DNA of 63,481 nt from an uncultured Gammaproteobacteria bacterium (lineage in GTDB: Bacteria; Pseudomonadota; Gammaproteobacteria; Pseudomonadales; Pseudohongiellaceae): the NCBI GenBank assembly GCA_913061515.1, contig CAJXSF010000014.1, positions 1 to 63,481 on the forward strand, read 5' to 3'. Below the pieces are notes generated by a model. The model was not told where the DNA came from, did not search any database, and saw nothing but the letters and a program-made list of their open reading frames with translations. The translations under genes were made by a program, and so were the position numbers. Each line of letters begins with the position of its first letter. Position 1 is the stretch's first letter. Positions 37,251 to 45,854 of this stretch are shown in pieces.

Positions 37251-37273
37251 TTAGTAGTACTTTTAGCAGTACC
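37251..37273. repeat. Integrase arm-type sites, right end (direct doublet)
   Basis: TTAGTAGTACT (37251-37261) and TTAGCAGTACC (37263-37273) repeat the doublet found upstream of the integrase with the same 12-bp period and the same orientation. They sit 60 bp before the right attachment core. They mark the right end of the island. Confidence 0.7.
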
Positions 37274-37332
37274 AGCGCGAATAGCTTAACAACAATACGT
37301 TAATAATCAAATAGTTAGGCATTGAAGTCAGC

Positions 37333-37342
37333 TCCCCCCGCC
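37333..37342 (+). other. Candidate right attachment core
   Basis: TCCCCCCGCC repeats the ssrA-terminal core at 27417-27426, with two further matching C residues after one mismatch; the rest of the ssrA 3' end is not conserved. If this is attR it is degenerate and the island may no longer excise cleanly. The 37085-37451 gap otherwise holds the arm sites, a terminator and nothing coding that I can support. Confidence 0.4.
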
Positions 37343-37358
37343 CCCCAAACCAAAAAGA

Positions 37359-37392
37359 AAGGCCCCACCAGCGCAAGCGGGTGGGGCTTTTT
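37359..37392 (+). terminator. Intrinsic terminator at the island's right end
   Basis: The stem GCCCCACC (37362-37369) / GGTGGGGC (37380-37387) is followed by TTTTT. It could close the mod-res-abi transcript, or be the former ssrA-downstream terminator displaced by the insertion. Confidence 0.75.
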
Positions 37393-37451
37393 AATTGAGT
37401 GGCCAAAACCCAGAGGTTTCGGACTTGCATAGTTAGGTATTAGCTAACTTC

Positions 37452-37616
37452 ATGGTGTTCGCCCCGGATGTACTCACTTCCGTAGGCGGCTACTTTGGCC
37501 TGGAATCGTATGGTGGATTGGTTCAATACCAGCACACGCTAAAACTTCCTCAAGTACTCTCAATTTGGAAACCAGAGTACTTGAGTCCTTTTATGCGAAA
37601 AGAGCTAGGTGATTAA
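37452..37616 (+). pseudogene. Orphan short ORF, probably a C-terminal gene remnant
   Basis: A 54-codon frame (MVFAPDVLTSVGGYF ... LSPFMRKELGD) reads like the C-terminal end of a larger protein, rich in aromatic and Pro residues with no start signal. It is open back only to a stop at 37434. I do not recognise the family. It sits just outside the island and its last codons overlap the hydrolase stop on the other strand. It may be what is left of a gene cut by an earlier rearrangement. Confidence 0.35.
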
Positions 37617-38638
37617 TTCCATGCACTCGCTGCTTGGTTTGGGTCCGATCGCAAAAACCGAATTAAGTCTGCATGAAACTGATCCGGTATTTCAATTTGC
37701 GGCGCGTGCCCTACATTCGGGTAGAGAATAATGGCCGAATTTTGCAGCTCATTCGCCACATTTCTGGCGAGTGTTGGGAAATCATCAACTAGGCCGTCCT
37801 CCTCACCCCCTATCACTAATGCTTTGGTCGCAATGTGCTGCCAGTCATACACAACAGGGTCGTTATACAACATTCCGCCTTGTAATCTACGTACCATCGC
37901 CAGCGTTGGCCATTCACCGCTAAGAGTTTGTCCGTATTGTCGACGAACGAATTCCAGATGCTCGGGCGGCCATGCTAGGGGAAAGTAATTTTGGTGGCCA
38001 CGTAAGATCGACTGATACGTAGAGACACCAAGCTCGTCTGCATAAGGGTCGCTCCATGGCCGCCCTTGGCGCTGATCGGTTAGCCCAATTTGGTTCACCA
38101 TTACCACATGCGTCACCAATTGCGGATAGAGCATGGCAAACCGTGTGACGACCATGCCTCCCATGGAATGACCGACAATAGCCACCTCATCGATGCCGAG
38201 TTCATCAAGTAGCGACTTCATATTGGCCGCGACGAAATTGAAGTTGTAGGGAATGATGGGTTTTGAAGACTTGCCGTAGCCTATTCGATCGACTGCGAGC
38301 ACTCGAAAACCGTCTGCGGCTAGTGCGTTGATGGTATCCGTATAGGCCTCAGAATAAAAATTCATCCCGTGCTGAATAAACACCGTTTGCCCATTGGCTC
38401 GGCCGGACGGAGGCACATCCATATACGCCATACGCATCGGAGTATCAAAGCGCTCCAACTCTAAGAAATGCACAGGATAGGGGTAGGGTATCTCCTCAAA
38501 GTTCGCAGACACAGAGCCCCAGTGCGCTGGTGCCTCTGCAGGCGGGGTTGCTGGCCACTCTTGTGCCTGGGCGGGAAATCCTGATGCTAAAATAGCAACA
38601 CTTGAGATCATTCCTAAAACGGTCTTCTTCAATAACAT
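37613..38638 (-). CDS. Secreted alpha/beta hydrolase
   Basis: A 341-aa exported hydrolase. The signal peptide (LLKKTVLGMISSVAILASGFPAQA) precedes an alpha/beta fold with oxyanion segment QHGMNF, nucleophile elbow GHSMGG, an acid region GGEEDGLVDD and the catalytic His in VGHAPQ. It resembles lipase/esterase or dehalogenase-like hydrolases; the substrate is unknown. The start at 38638 has AAGGA 8 nt upstream and begins the signal peptide; longer in-frame starts up to 38788 are unlikely. A TonB-receptor fragment lies divergently next to it, so the two may once have formed an uptake and degradation unit. Confidence 0.85.
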   Translation of the reverse strand: MLLKKTVLGMISSVAILASGFPAQAQEWPATPPAEAPAHWGSVSANFEEIPYPYPVHFLELERFDTPMRMAYMDVPPSGRANGQTVFIQHGMNFYSEAYTDTINALAADGFRVLAVDRIGYGKSSKPIIPYNFNFVAANMKSLLDELGIDEVAIVGHSMGGMVVTRFAMLYPQLVTHVVMVNQIGLTDQRQGRPWSDPYADELGVSTYQSILRGHQNYFPLAWPPEHLEFVRRQYGQTLSGEWPTLAMVRRLQGGMLYNDPVVYDWQHIATKALVIGGEEDGLVDDFPTLARNVANELQNSAIILYPNVGHAPQIEIPDQFHADLIRFLRSDPNQAASAWN

Positions 38639-39099
38639 AATAAGCTTCCTTATTTTTATTGGCTTCATGGTTATGCTACATATGAGAAAGGCCGAACGTT
38701 TCCGTCCAATGCCTGAATGCTGGACTTTTTGCTCAAAGAACCGCTTAACCCTTCGCTTTTTCCGGCTTGCGACTCCCATTATCCACAATTGAGACCCTGA
38801 ATCCCCCTAGAATCATCCATTTTAGGGAGAAACATTTTTCGAGCATAAAGATAAACGCGAACGAAAAGAGCTAAAAATCCTCTGAGCGCTTTACTTTATA
38901 GAATGAAGAGTATGCTTGCAAAAAAGAGGGCAGAGCCCTTTCCAGATGCCCGACAGTGTCACAAACTATGGGGCAACTTTAGTGGCTGCAGCAATTGCTG
39001 GTGAAGGTTATAAGCAGTCAACCCTCATAGAAAATTGCTCGCACCAAGGCTTCGAGCTTTTATCGATTTTGCGGGCACTTATGCAGCACCACTTAAATA

Positions 39100-40235
39100 A
39101 ATTCGAAGGCCAAGCCCCGATCCTTGCCGATCTGCCTGGCATCGAGTTGCTGGAACTTACCGGAGCCTTCCGTTCTGCGGATTACAGCACTGTGGGTGCC
39201 AATGATGCCTGGTCAACCGGCTTGCGCTACTCGCCGGGCTTCGGTTTGACTATTCGTGGAACCTTCGGTGAAGCGGTGCGTGCACCGAACATCACCGAGC
39301 TGTACTCACCCCAGCAGCCTTCTTCCTACGGATTCCAGAACGATCCATGCTCCATCGACAACATCAACAACGGTTCGCCGAATCGCGCCAGTAACTGTGC
39401 GGCTCTCGGTATTCCGGCTGGCTACAATGTGAACGACTACATCACAGCCGGTATTCCAGGTGTGTCAGGTGGTAACCCCAACCTGAACCCAGAAGAGGCA
39501 ACAACGTTTACGGCAGGTATCGTTTATGAGCCTACCTTTGTTGACAACCTAACCTTTATCGTTGACTACTACTCAATCGAGATCGAGGGTGCGATCGATA
39601 GCTTGTCCTCAGTGGCTGTTTCCGAGCTCTGTGTTGACCTGCCGTCCATCAATAACGATTACTGCGGGCTAATCACTCGCGCGCCTCAAGGTTTCATTAC
39701 CTATCACCAGTCTGGTCAGGTAAACCTTGCTGCGTTCGAGGTGGAAGGTGTCGACTTCGGTGTTGATTATGGCTTCGAGCTGGGTGCTCTGGGTCTGGAT
39801 AACTGGGGCGGTCTAGACTTCAGCTTGCAAGGTACTCACATGATTCGCTTCGACGAGTTCCAGGACCCTCTGGATGCCTCTATCTTCGAAAGCCGCATAG
39901 GTGAGTTTTCCTACCCCGAGTGGATTCTTAACGCCCGGGCAAGCTGGACAATCGGTGATCTGAGACTGAGCTGGGCCGGTCGTTGGGAAGAAAGTCAGCT
40001 TCTCTCTGGTATCTCTAACCAGCAGATCGATGCTAACCCATTGTTCGTCGATCCTTCGCAGACTGGCGATTCATGGGTGCATGACATCAACTTCAACTAC
40101 AACTTCAGCGAGAACATCAATGTCTACGGTGGTCTGAACAACGCCTTTGACGAAGAACCTTACCTGGGCACGCTATCTCGCCCAGCCGGTCCTCGCGGTC
40201 GCTACGGCTTCTTAGCAGTGAACTTCACACTCTAA
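39100..40235 (+). pseudogene. TonB-dependent receptor, 5'-truncated (barrel C-terminal part only)
   Basis: About 380 residues match the second half of a TonB-receptor barrel (LPGIELLELTGAFRSADYSTVGANDAWSTGLRYSP, RGTFGEAVRAPNITELYSP, and the end FLAVNFTL). The plug, TonB box and signal peptide are missing. The frame is open upstream to 38916, but those ~60 residues (38916-39099) look unrelated to any receptor. A strong terminator follows at 40291-40320. It cannot work as a receptor. The 38639-39099 region shows no other gene. Confidence 0.82.
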
Positions 40236-40290
40236 GTTGACGATGTAGATGATAGAAGCCCTGTTGCTATAGCAGCAGGGTCTGAAAAGA

Positions 40291-40320
40291 AAAAGGGCAC
40301 TCCTAGGAGTGCCCTTTTTT
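40291..40320 (+). terminator. Intrinsic terminator after the TonB fragment
   Basis: The perfect palindrome GGGCACTCCTAGGAGTGCCC (40295-40314) is followed by six T and preceded by A-run sequence. It is a strong, possibly bidirectional terminator. Confidence 0.88.
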
Positions 40321-40455
40321 GTTGCGCTGTTTAGTCCTATGGATGCTGCTACGATTTTGGATCGTTGTGATTGCAAACCCTGACAGATTGCTCAAAACAA
40401 TAAGTCCAATTTCCCTAGCGGCGCTAATCGTGAGTTTCTACCACTCAGTTATCAG

Positions 40456-40893
40456 CTAGCCATTTCCGCACTGCAAATAGTTAGATTCGATACAACGAAT
40501 TGCTAGCTGTTGAAGACTTTCGATAGTTTCTGCGTCTAACTGCACAGCGATTTGATCACGCGCCTGTGCAGCCCCTACTTCGCCCTTCGCTGCTGCCGTA
40601 TAAACCCACTGATAAGCGCGCTCCAAATTCTTTTCTACGCCCTGCCCTTGAGAATACAACAAGCCCAAAGATAGTTGCGCCTTTGCGACGCCCCGATACG
40701 CAGCAAGCCGATACCATGTCGCGGCCTCAGAATAGTCCTGTACAACCCCTTCTCCTGCAGCAAACATATCGCCCAACATCATTTGTGCAAACGTATCGCC
40801 TGAGTTTGCGCGGGTTAGCAGGTCGTAGGATTGGCTGAGCACTGGGTTGCTAAATAGGAACATTACAGCAAACAAAAAAAGGGGCTTTTTCAT
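40456..40893 (-). CDS. Exported Sel1-repeat protein
   Basis: A 145-aa protein with a signal peptide (KKPLFLFAVMFLFSNPVLS) and two to three Sel1-like repeats (AQMMLGDMFAAGEGVVQDYSEAATWYRLAA, AQLSLGLLYSQGQGVEKNLERAYQWVYTAA). Such repeats form helical protein-binding solenoids, often periplasmic. Two Cys near the C-terminus (C133 and C142 region) may form a disulfide. The partner is unknown. Confidence 0.82.
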   Translation of the reverse strand: MKKPLFLFAVMFLFSNPVLSQSYDLLTRANSGDTFAQMMLGDMFAAGEGVVQDYSEAATWYRLAAYRGVAKAQLSLGLLYSQGQGVEKNLERAYQWVYTAAAKGEVGAAQARDQIAVQLDAETIESLQQLAIRCIESNYLQCGNG

Positions 40894-41054
40894 AGAACTA
40901 ATCTCGTACCAACTTGTAGTGTGGATTAACTAAGCTTTCAAAACAGTATACAACCGCTCTATTGACTCGACTCAGAAATCTTTTGTTCTCACAAACCTTC
41001 TGGGTTACTGTTGAGGAACTCCAATCAAAAGAATATTTTAAAGACTATATACTC

Positions 41055-41450
41055 ATGTTAAAAGACTGCCCCTTTTGCACCATAAGCGATGCTCAAGATT
41101 CGGAAAGAATTATATTCGAAAGCCCTTATTTCTTCTCAATCTGGGACGGGTTCCCCGTTTCAAAAGGTCACGCTCTGCTTATAAGCAAACAGCATCTAGC
41201 TTCCTTTTTCGATCTTTCGATCGAACAACGCGAAGACGCCATGACTGCTCTTGAGAAACTAAAGGCGCACATTCACGCTGAGTATGCTCCAGACGGGTTC
41301 AATATAGGAATAAATGATGGCCCAGCAGCTGGCCAAACAGTGCCTCACCTCCATATTCATTTAATACCAAGATATGTAGGGGATATAAATGATCCTCGCG
41401 GAGGCATCCGATGGGTTCTTCCAGCTAAAGCTGAATATTGGAGCAAGTAG
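41055..41450 (+). CDS. HIT family nucleotide hydrolase/transferase
   Basis: A 131-aa histidine-triad protein. The triad HLHIH (98-102) is intact, as are the N-terminal CPFC pair (possible zinc site) and the GHALLISKQH segment. HIT enzymes split nucleotide-phosphate or phosphoramidate bonds, for example ApnA or AMP-lysine. The start at 41055 begins the conserved domain; an upstream in-frame ATG at 40962 adds 31 unrelated residues. The HNH nuclease gene starts 2 nt after its stop, so the two form one translational unit. The region is A+T-rich compared with core genes, which suggests transfer. Confidence 0.88.
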   Translation: MLKDCPFCTISDAQDSERIIFESPYFFSIWDGFPVSKGHALLISKQHLASFFDLSIEQREDAMTALEKLKAHIHAEYAPDGFNIGINDGPAAGQTVPHLHIHLIPRYVGDINDPRGGIRWVLPAKAEYWSK

Positions 41451-41451
41451 A

Positions 41452-42609
41452 ATGCTAAGCACTTACTATCGGGAGAAATTACGAAGCCTCAACGTGGACC
41501 GTTCAAGCGGTCACCCAAAACCTCATAAAGTATGCCTTCTACTTGCAGTTCTCGACCTTATCGAAACAAATCGCACGCCAAAGAATGAATTTTATTTAGA
41601 TGAAAACCTGAAGATAGAATTCAGCAAACATTTTGAGCACCTCAAGAAAGCCAACGATGCAAAAAAAATAGCAACACCTTTTTGGCATTTACAGAATGAC
41701 GACATTTGGCACTTTGAAATTAGCTCTGATCAAACCTCAGCATTTAATGAGCTCATAGCAAAGAAAAAAGCAATAAGTGAAGCGACACTTACCGATTCAA
41801 TTCAATTTGCCTATCTTACACCAGAGCTATTCCAAGAGCTGCAGATTGCAGAGAACAGAGAGGACGCTCGTAGATTGCTGCTTTCGAATCTAGAAGACCT
41901 GTCTGTTCAGTTCCACCGCTGGCTTCTAACTGTTGGCAAGAAGGATAAGACCGCTAGAAACTATGTAGGCGCTGTAAAAGGTTCAATCTCAAATTGGGCT
42001 GCTGAAGTTCATGCAACAAATAGAAACCTAATCGCGATTCACTCATATACAGAGATTAATCGAATATCTGACTATCTCGCCGAGTATTCTGTTTTTCAAG
42101 ATTACGACTCTCGTGGTAAGCGAATGTATAGCGCAGCGTTAAAAGCCTATCAGAGCTTTCTGGCAGACCTTTGCCAAGTTTATGTTGAGGATGACATCAA
42201 GAAAATTATTTCAGATCGAAATATTAGTGAAACGGAGAAAGCTAGACTCGTCAACACAAGAGTCGGCCAAGGACAATTCAGAGAAGATCTCATCCAATAC
42301 TGGCACGGCTGTGCTGTGACAGGATACAAACAAGTGAACATGCTGCTTGCCTCTCACATCAAGCCTTGGCGTGACGCGTCCAATGAGGAAAGGCTCTCCC
42401 ATTTCAATGGAATTTTACTTCTGCCTAACTTAGACAAAGCATTTGACAAAGGATATATAAGCTTCGAGCAGAATGGTCAGATCCAAATATCTGACTTTAT
42501 AGAAAATCCTTCTTCGCTTGGCATTCGCCAAACTATGGCAATCAAGCTAGATAGTGCCCACCAGGACTTCCTTGCCTATCACCGAAAGCATGTATATAAA
42601 AGAACCTAA
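41452..42609 (+). CDS. HNH endonuclease with ScoMcrA-like head domain
   Basis: A 385-aa protein in three parts. Residues ~1-95 (YYREKLRSLNVDRSSGHPKPHKVCLLLAVLDLIE) resemble the N-terminal head domain of McrA-type restriction enzymes. Residues ~148-245 are helical and look like a tyrosine-recombinase core-binding domain (FHRWLLTVGKKDKTARNYVGAVKGSISNW). Residues ~268-345 are an HNH_2 nuclease with GCAVTG, ASHIKPW (H302) and NGILLLPNLDKAFDKG. GGAG lies 8 nt before the start. Type IV-like restriction of modified DNA is a reasonable guess. Coupled to the HIT gene; convergent with the NERD gene. Confidence 0.8.
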   Translation: MLSTYYREKLRSLNVDRSSGHPKPHKVCLLLAVLDLIETNRTPKNEFYLDENLKIEFSKHFEHLKKANDAKKIATPFWHLQNDDIWHFEISSDQTSAFNELIAKKKAISEATLTDSIQFAYLTPELFQELQIAENREDARRLLLSNLEDLSVQFHRWLLTVGKKDKTARNYVGAVKGSISNWAAEVHATNRNLIAIHSYTEINRISDYLAEYSVFQDYDSRGKRMYSAALKAYQSFLADLCQVYVEDDIKKIISDRNISETEKARLVNTRVGQGQFREDLIQYWHGCAVTGYKQVNMLLASHIKPWRDASNEERLSHFNGILLLPNLDKAFDKGYISFEQNGQIQISDFIENPSSLGIRQTMAIKLDSAHQDFLAYHRKHVYKRT

Positions 42610-42669
42610 ATAACTAATTTGAGCGAATGGAAATAATCAAACCTACTAAGGTAGAAAATTTGAACGGAA

Positions 42670-43671
42670 TTAAACCACCCTATATTCATGCCCTCCAGGG
42701 CAAATCGCCGAATACACTTCACCTCTCTTGCTAATCTTAACTGTGTGCTCACCACACTCGAAACATAGATGTTTTAACGCCGTATTTTTTTCGCAACTTG
42801 CACACGCAAGATAGTAGCCAAACTTGCCGTATTTGGGCGTAAGTTTTTGATCCTCCGCACAGTGTTTACAAATCACTTTACTTTGAATTTTTGCGGCACC
42901 GGGAATCTCCAATTCAGGTTTAACCACGCTCGAAATTGGCTCCTCGGACAAAACTGGCGCATGACTATTTGAATCGGTTTCTTGTTCGTGATCTATACCT
43001 GAAAGAGTGATTTCTTCTTTATCCTTCAAGTCAGGACGACAGTTTTCCTGTAGCAAAAACTCAGCAATTTTCTTAAGCTCACTCAGTTTAAAACCCGGCT
43101 CCGTCGACAAATAACCACGCGCTTTAGAACACTTCTTTTTCAATAAATCAACTAGCGCTTCAGCCTTAACAACTTGATTTTGGATTTTCTTAGGCATGTT
43201 GTCGCGATGAAGAATCGCGTTGTTAGAGACTGCGCAATAGATTGCAAGATCTCGTGCACCGAAGCCCGCTTGTACCAAACCCATCAACAACTTATCCAGC
43301 AGTTTAGAGGCATTGTTCTTCAGCAGGCCACGCAAGATTGCACCTTGTAGCTGCGCTTGAATAATGGGAGACGGCATACCGCTCCACTTCCCTTTATAGC
43401 TGCGACTCCATTCACCTTGCGAATTTACTTTCACTTCGCCGGTGATGGATTTACTCTCAATGATGACGAAACCAAAGGTATGCACGATGAGATGGTCTAT
43501 CTGCGCACACTCGCCTTCGTGATTGAGCATAAGGTCATTGAAGACAAACACATCATCGGCGCTGCCAAATGCCCTGCGCAGATAAAACGCCACAGCGTCC
43601 TCTTGCTTCTTGCCCGCACGGGCGTATAAATTGTCTGGGTTCGTCAATTCACGAGGGGAAGTTAAGATCAT
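42670..43671 (-). CDS. NERD-domain nuclease-like protein with C-terminal zinc ribbons
   Basis: A 333-aa protein. The N-terminal NERD domain (~10-130) carries the restriction-like core: AQIDHLIV (metal Asp) and GFVIIESKS (E-x-K). A helical middle region and an acidic linker follow. The C-terminal ~70 residues hold Cys pairs (CKHCAEDQ, CASCEK, CFECGEH, CPGGHEY) like topoisomerase-type zinc ribbons. The start is weakly supported (43671 or 43722). It probably binds or cuts nucleic acid; defence or DNA processing is inferred from its neighbours. Confidence 0.82.
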   Translation of the reverse strand: MILTSPRELTNPDNLYARAGKKQEDAVAFYLRRAFGSADDVFVFNDLMLNHEGECAQIDHLIVHTFGFVIIESKSITGEVKVNSQGEWSRSYKGKWSGMPSPIIQAQLQGAILRGLLKNNASKLLDKLLMGLVQAGFGARDLAIYCAVSNNAILHRDNMPKKIQNQVVKAEALVDLLKKKCSKARGYLSTEPGFKLSELKKIAEFLLQENCRPDLKDKEEITLSGIDHEQETDSNSHAPVLSEEPISSVVKPELEIPGAAKIQSKVICKHCAEDQKLTPKYGKFGYYLACASCEKNTALKHLCFECGEHTVKISKRGEVYSAICPGGHEYRVV

Positions 43672-43801
43672 TTCAACACGTTTTTCTGCTAAATTAGATT
43701 TTGGACATCGCAATAAAACCACTAGGTCCGTGGGGCCTTATCCTAGCTCATTTATCCCTAGTGAGTAAGCCCTTTTAAAATCAAACAAATTGGGCAGCAG
43801 T

Positions 43802-44428
43802 CTAAGCCGCCCCAATCCCCATCGCCTCAACCGTCAACTTCCGAATCCCCGCAAAATCCCTATCGCGCAACATCGCCGCTGGCACAAACCAGCTACCACC
43901 AATACAGCTCACACACGCCAAGCCTAGATAATCTTTGGCGAGGGCCGCGTTAATACCGCCGGTAGGGAAAAACTTAAGCTCAGGTAGTGGGCCAGAGAGT
44001 GCCTTCAACATCGGCACACCGCCAAGCATCTCGGCTGGGAAGAATTTTTGCAGCTGATAGCCGCGTTCAGACAATCGAATCATCTCGCTTGCCGTGGCCG
44101 CACCTGGCACTAAGGGCATCTGTTGGCTGATGGCCGCATCGATCAACAGCTCAGTGGCGCCAGGGCTCACAGCAAAGCTTGCCCCGCGTGCGGCGATCTG
44201 CGCTATTTGCTCTGGGCGACGGACACTGCCGGCCCCTACTAGCAAGTCGGGCACTTGTTGAGCGATCAACTCGATGGCCTCTAATGCGCAGGCAGTGCGT
44301 AGCGTCACCTCGATTGAGGCTGCGCCGGCATCGCGTAAAGTCTTTGCCAAATCAACGGCTATGGCCGCGTCTTCGATTACGACTACAGGCACAATTCGGC
44401 TTTTACTGAATAACTTACTTGCATCCAC
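43802..44428 (-). CDS. eda: KDPG/KHG aldolase
   Basis: A 208-aa class I aldolase that splits 2-keto-3-deoxy-6-phosphogluconate to pyruvate and glyceraldehyde-3-phosphate in the Entner-Doudoroff pathway. Schiff-base lysine K128 (LQKFFPAE), general base E40 (IEVTLRT) and the phosphate loop around FFPTGG are present. No edd or other pathway gene is nearby, so it stands alone and may also act on 4-hydroxy-2-oxoglutarate. Confidence 0.93.
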   Translation of the reverse strand: MDASKLFSKSRIVPVVVIEDAAIAVDLAKTLRDAGAASIEVTLRTACALEAIELIAQQVPDLLVGAGSVRRPEQIAQIAARGASFAVSPGATELLIDAAISQQMPLVPGAATASEMIRLSERGYQLQKFFPAEMLGGVPMLKALSGPLPELKFFPTGGINAALAKDYLGLACVSCIGGSWFVPAAMLRDRDFAGIRKLTVEAMGIGAA

Positions 44429-44633
44429 GGGGCTTACTCCTAAAAGGTGTGACGATTAAAGAGTACAGTGGAACAAGCTTACTAATCAACGCTACGGATA
44501 CATTGGTGGTTTATTGGCACGGTCTTGCTGACTTGAATCTTTCAACTTTCCTGTTCGTCTCCCAGCTAGAGACCTACTATCTGAAAAACACAGAAACGCT
44601 TGAAGGAATAGCGCTCTAGCGCCGGCTGAAACA

Positions 44634-45695
44634 TCACTCACCCATATTGTCATCGAACCGCGCTTGATAGGCTCGAATAAATGCGTTTTCTAATACATTG
44701 CCTATTGTGGCTAGAAGCCCGACATCGAGGTTGTCGATGTGTCCAGACACAGGGATTACCGTAGCAACTTGGTCTTGTGACTGGTTTTCGAAAAGCTCGC
44801 TAGTCAAGCCAACTAGCGATTCCCATAAGGCTTGAAATGGGTTATCTCCATCTTCTATGATGTCTTCTTTCCATTGAAAGACTTCCATGTCATGTATCAA
44901 AGGTTTGAAGTATCCATCCAATTGGCCATCCGTGGCCGCTAGCTCGAAGACAAAGTCCAGGTCTCCGCCTTCAACATCAAATGGTGCATACGTAGCAATT
45001 AAGGAATCGATCTTCATTAAAGGCAACCCAAGCATCCTTGCATCGATATCAAAACTGGGTTTTTGCGATGTCGGGTCCAGCTCAACTTGCGCGTTGAGCG
45101 TCCCCATTTCCATGACCTTGCCCTCAAGATCGATATTTGCCACTAGCACTCGCTCTAGGTCCTTGCTATTCGTGAGGTTATACACGCTGCCATTCACTTG
45201 GCTTAAATAAGCATCCATTGGCGGTTCGACGTCGAAATTCCTAAAGTGTAACTCTCCATTGTGTACCGTAGCGCGGTCAATCCTTAACAGCACCAAATCA
45301 TCCATGATCGCCAACCATCGTCCCTCTTCCCCTGTCTGTTGGCTATTGGGGTTTTCGCTATCCACGATGTTAATAACAGGCTCAAAAAAATCGATCTCGC
45401 TCACTATTTCGCCGCTTAACAAAGCGCTCCAAAGAACTGAAAACTCGATGCTGCGAGCAGAAAATAGCGGTACGGGTACAGTACCGTCGATCTTAGTGAT
45501 GGTGACATCGTCAATTGTGTAAGCCCCTCGAAAGAGCGCTAGATCGACATCCCCAATGCGACTGTCATAACTATCTGAACGGCTTAATTCATTATTCACA
45601 TAACGCTGCACCGCCACTGGCAACACTGCACGAATTGCCACTAATCCTATGGCAATTACTAACAATATACTTATGGCTTTGCGTTTGTTGCTCAT
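44634..45695 (-). CDS. DUF748 (AsmA-like) envelope protein
   Basis: A 353-aa protein with one N-terminal membrane helix (AISILLVIAIGLVAIRAVLP) and a large periplasmic beta-rich part typical of DUF748/AsmA-like proteins (SYDSRIGDVDLALFRGAYTIDDVTITK, then FSVLWSALLSGEIVSEIDF). These proteins are thought to bridge or support the envelope, but the exact role is unknown. The start at 45695 (MSNKRK) is more likely than the ATG three codons upstream. Confidence 0.82.
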   Translation of the reverse strand: MSNKRKAISILLVIAIGLVAIRAVLPVAVQRYVNNELSRSDSYDSRIGDVDLALFRGAYTIDDVTITKIDGTVPVPLFSARSIEFSVLWSALLSGEIVSEIDFFEPVINIVDSENPNSQQTGEEGRWLAIMDDLVLLRIDRATVHNGELHFRNFDVEPPMDAYLSQVNGSVYNLTNSKDLERVLVANIDLEGKVMEMGTLNAQVELDPTSQKPSFDIDARMLGLPLMKIDSLIATYAPFDVEGGDLDFVFELAATDGQLDGYFKPLIHDMEVFQWKEDIIEDGDNPFQALWESLVGLTSELFENQSQDQVATVIPVSGHIDNLDVGLLATIGNVLENAFIRAYQARFDDNMGE

Positions 45696-45854
45696 CCTTA
45701 GCAAACCTTTGTTATGTAACAGTTCTTAAAAAAGAATCTTGACCTTGCGCTGCCAGCATCTTCATAGCAAAGCCAAGCAATGCTCCGTTTAGAGGTAAAG
45801 GTGTGCCAGTAAGTAAGGGAAAGAAACTTAAAGGCACTATCGGAGCCACAACTG

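Noticed and set aside
44419..44619. 66-codon plus-strand frame between eda and the DUF748 gene
   Set aside because: It begins inside eda on the opposite strand and has no recognisable domain or start signal.
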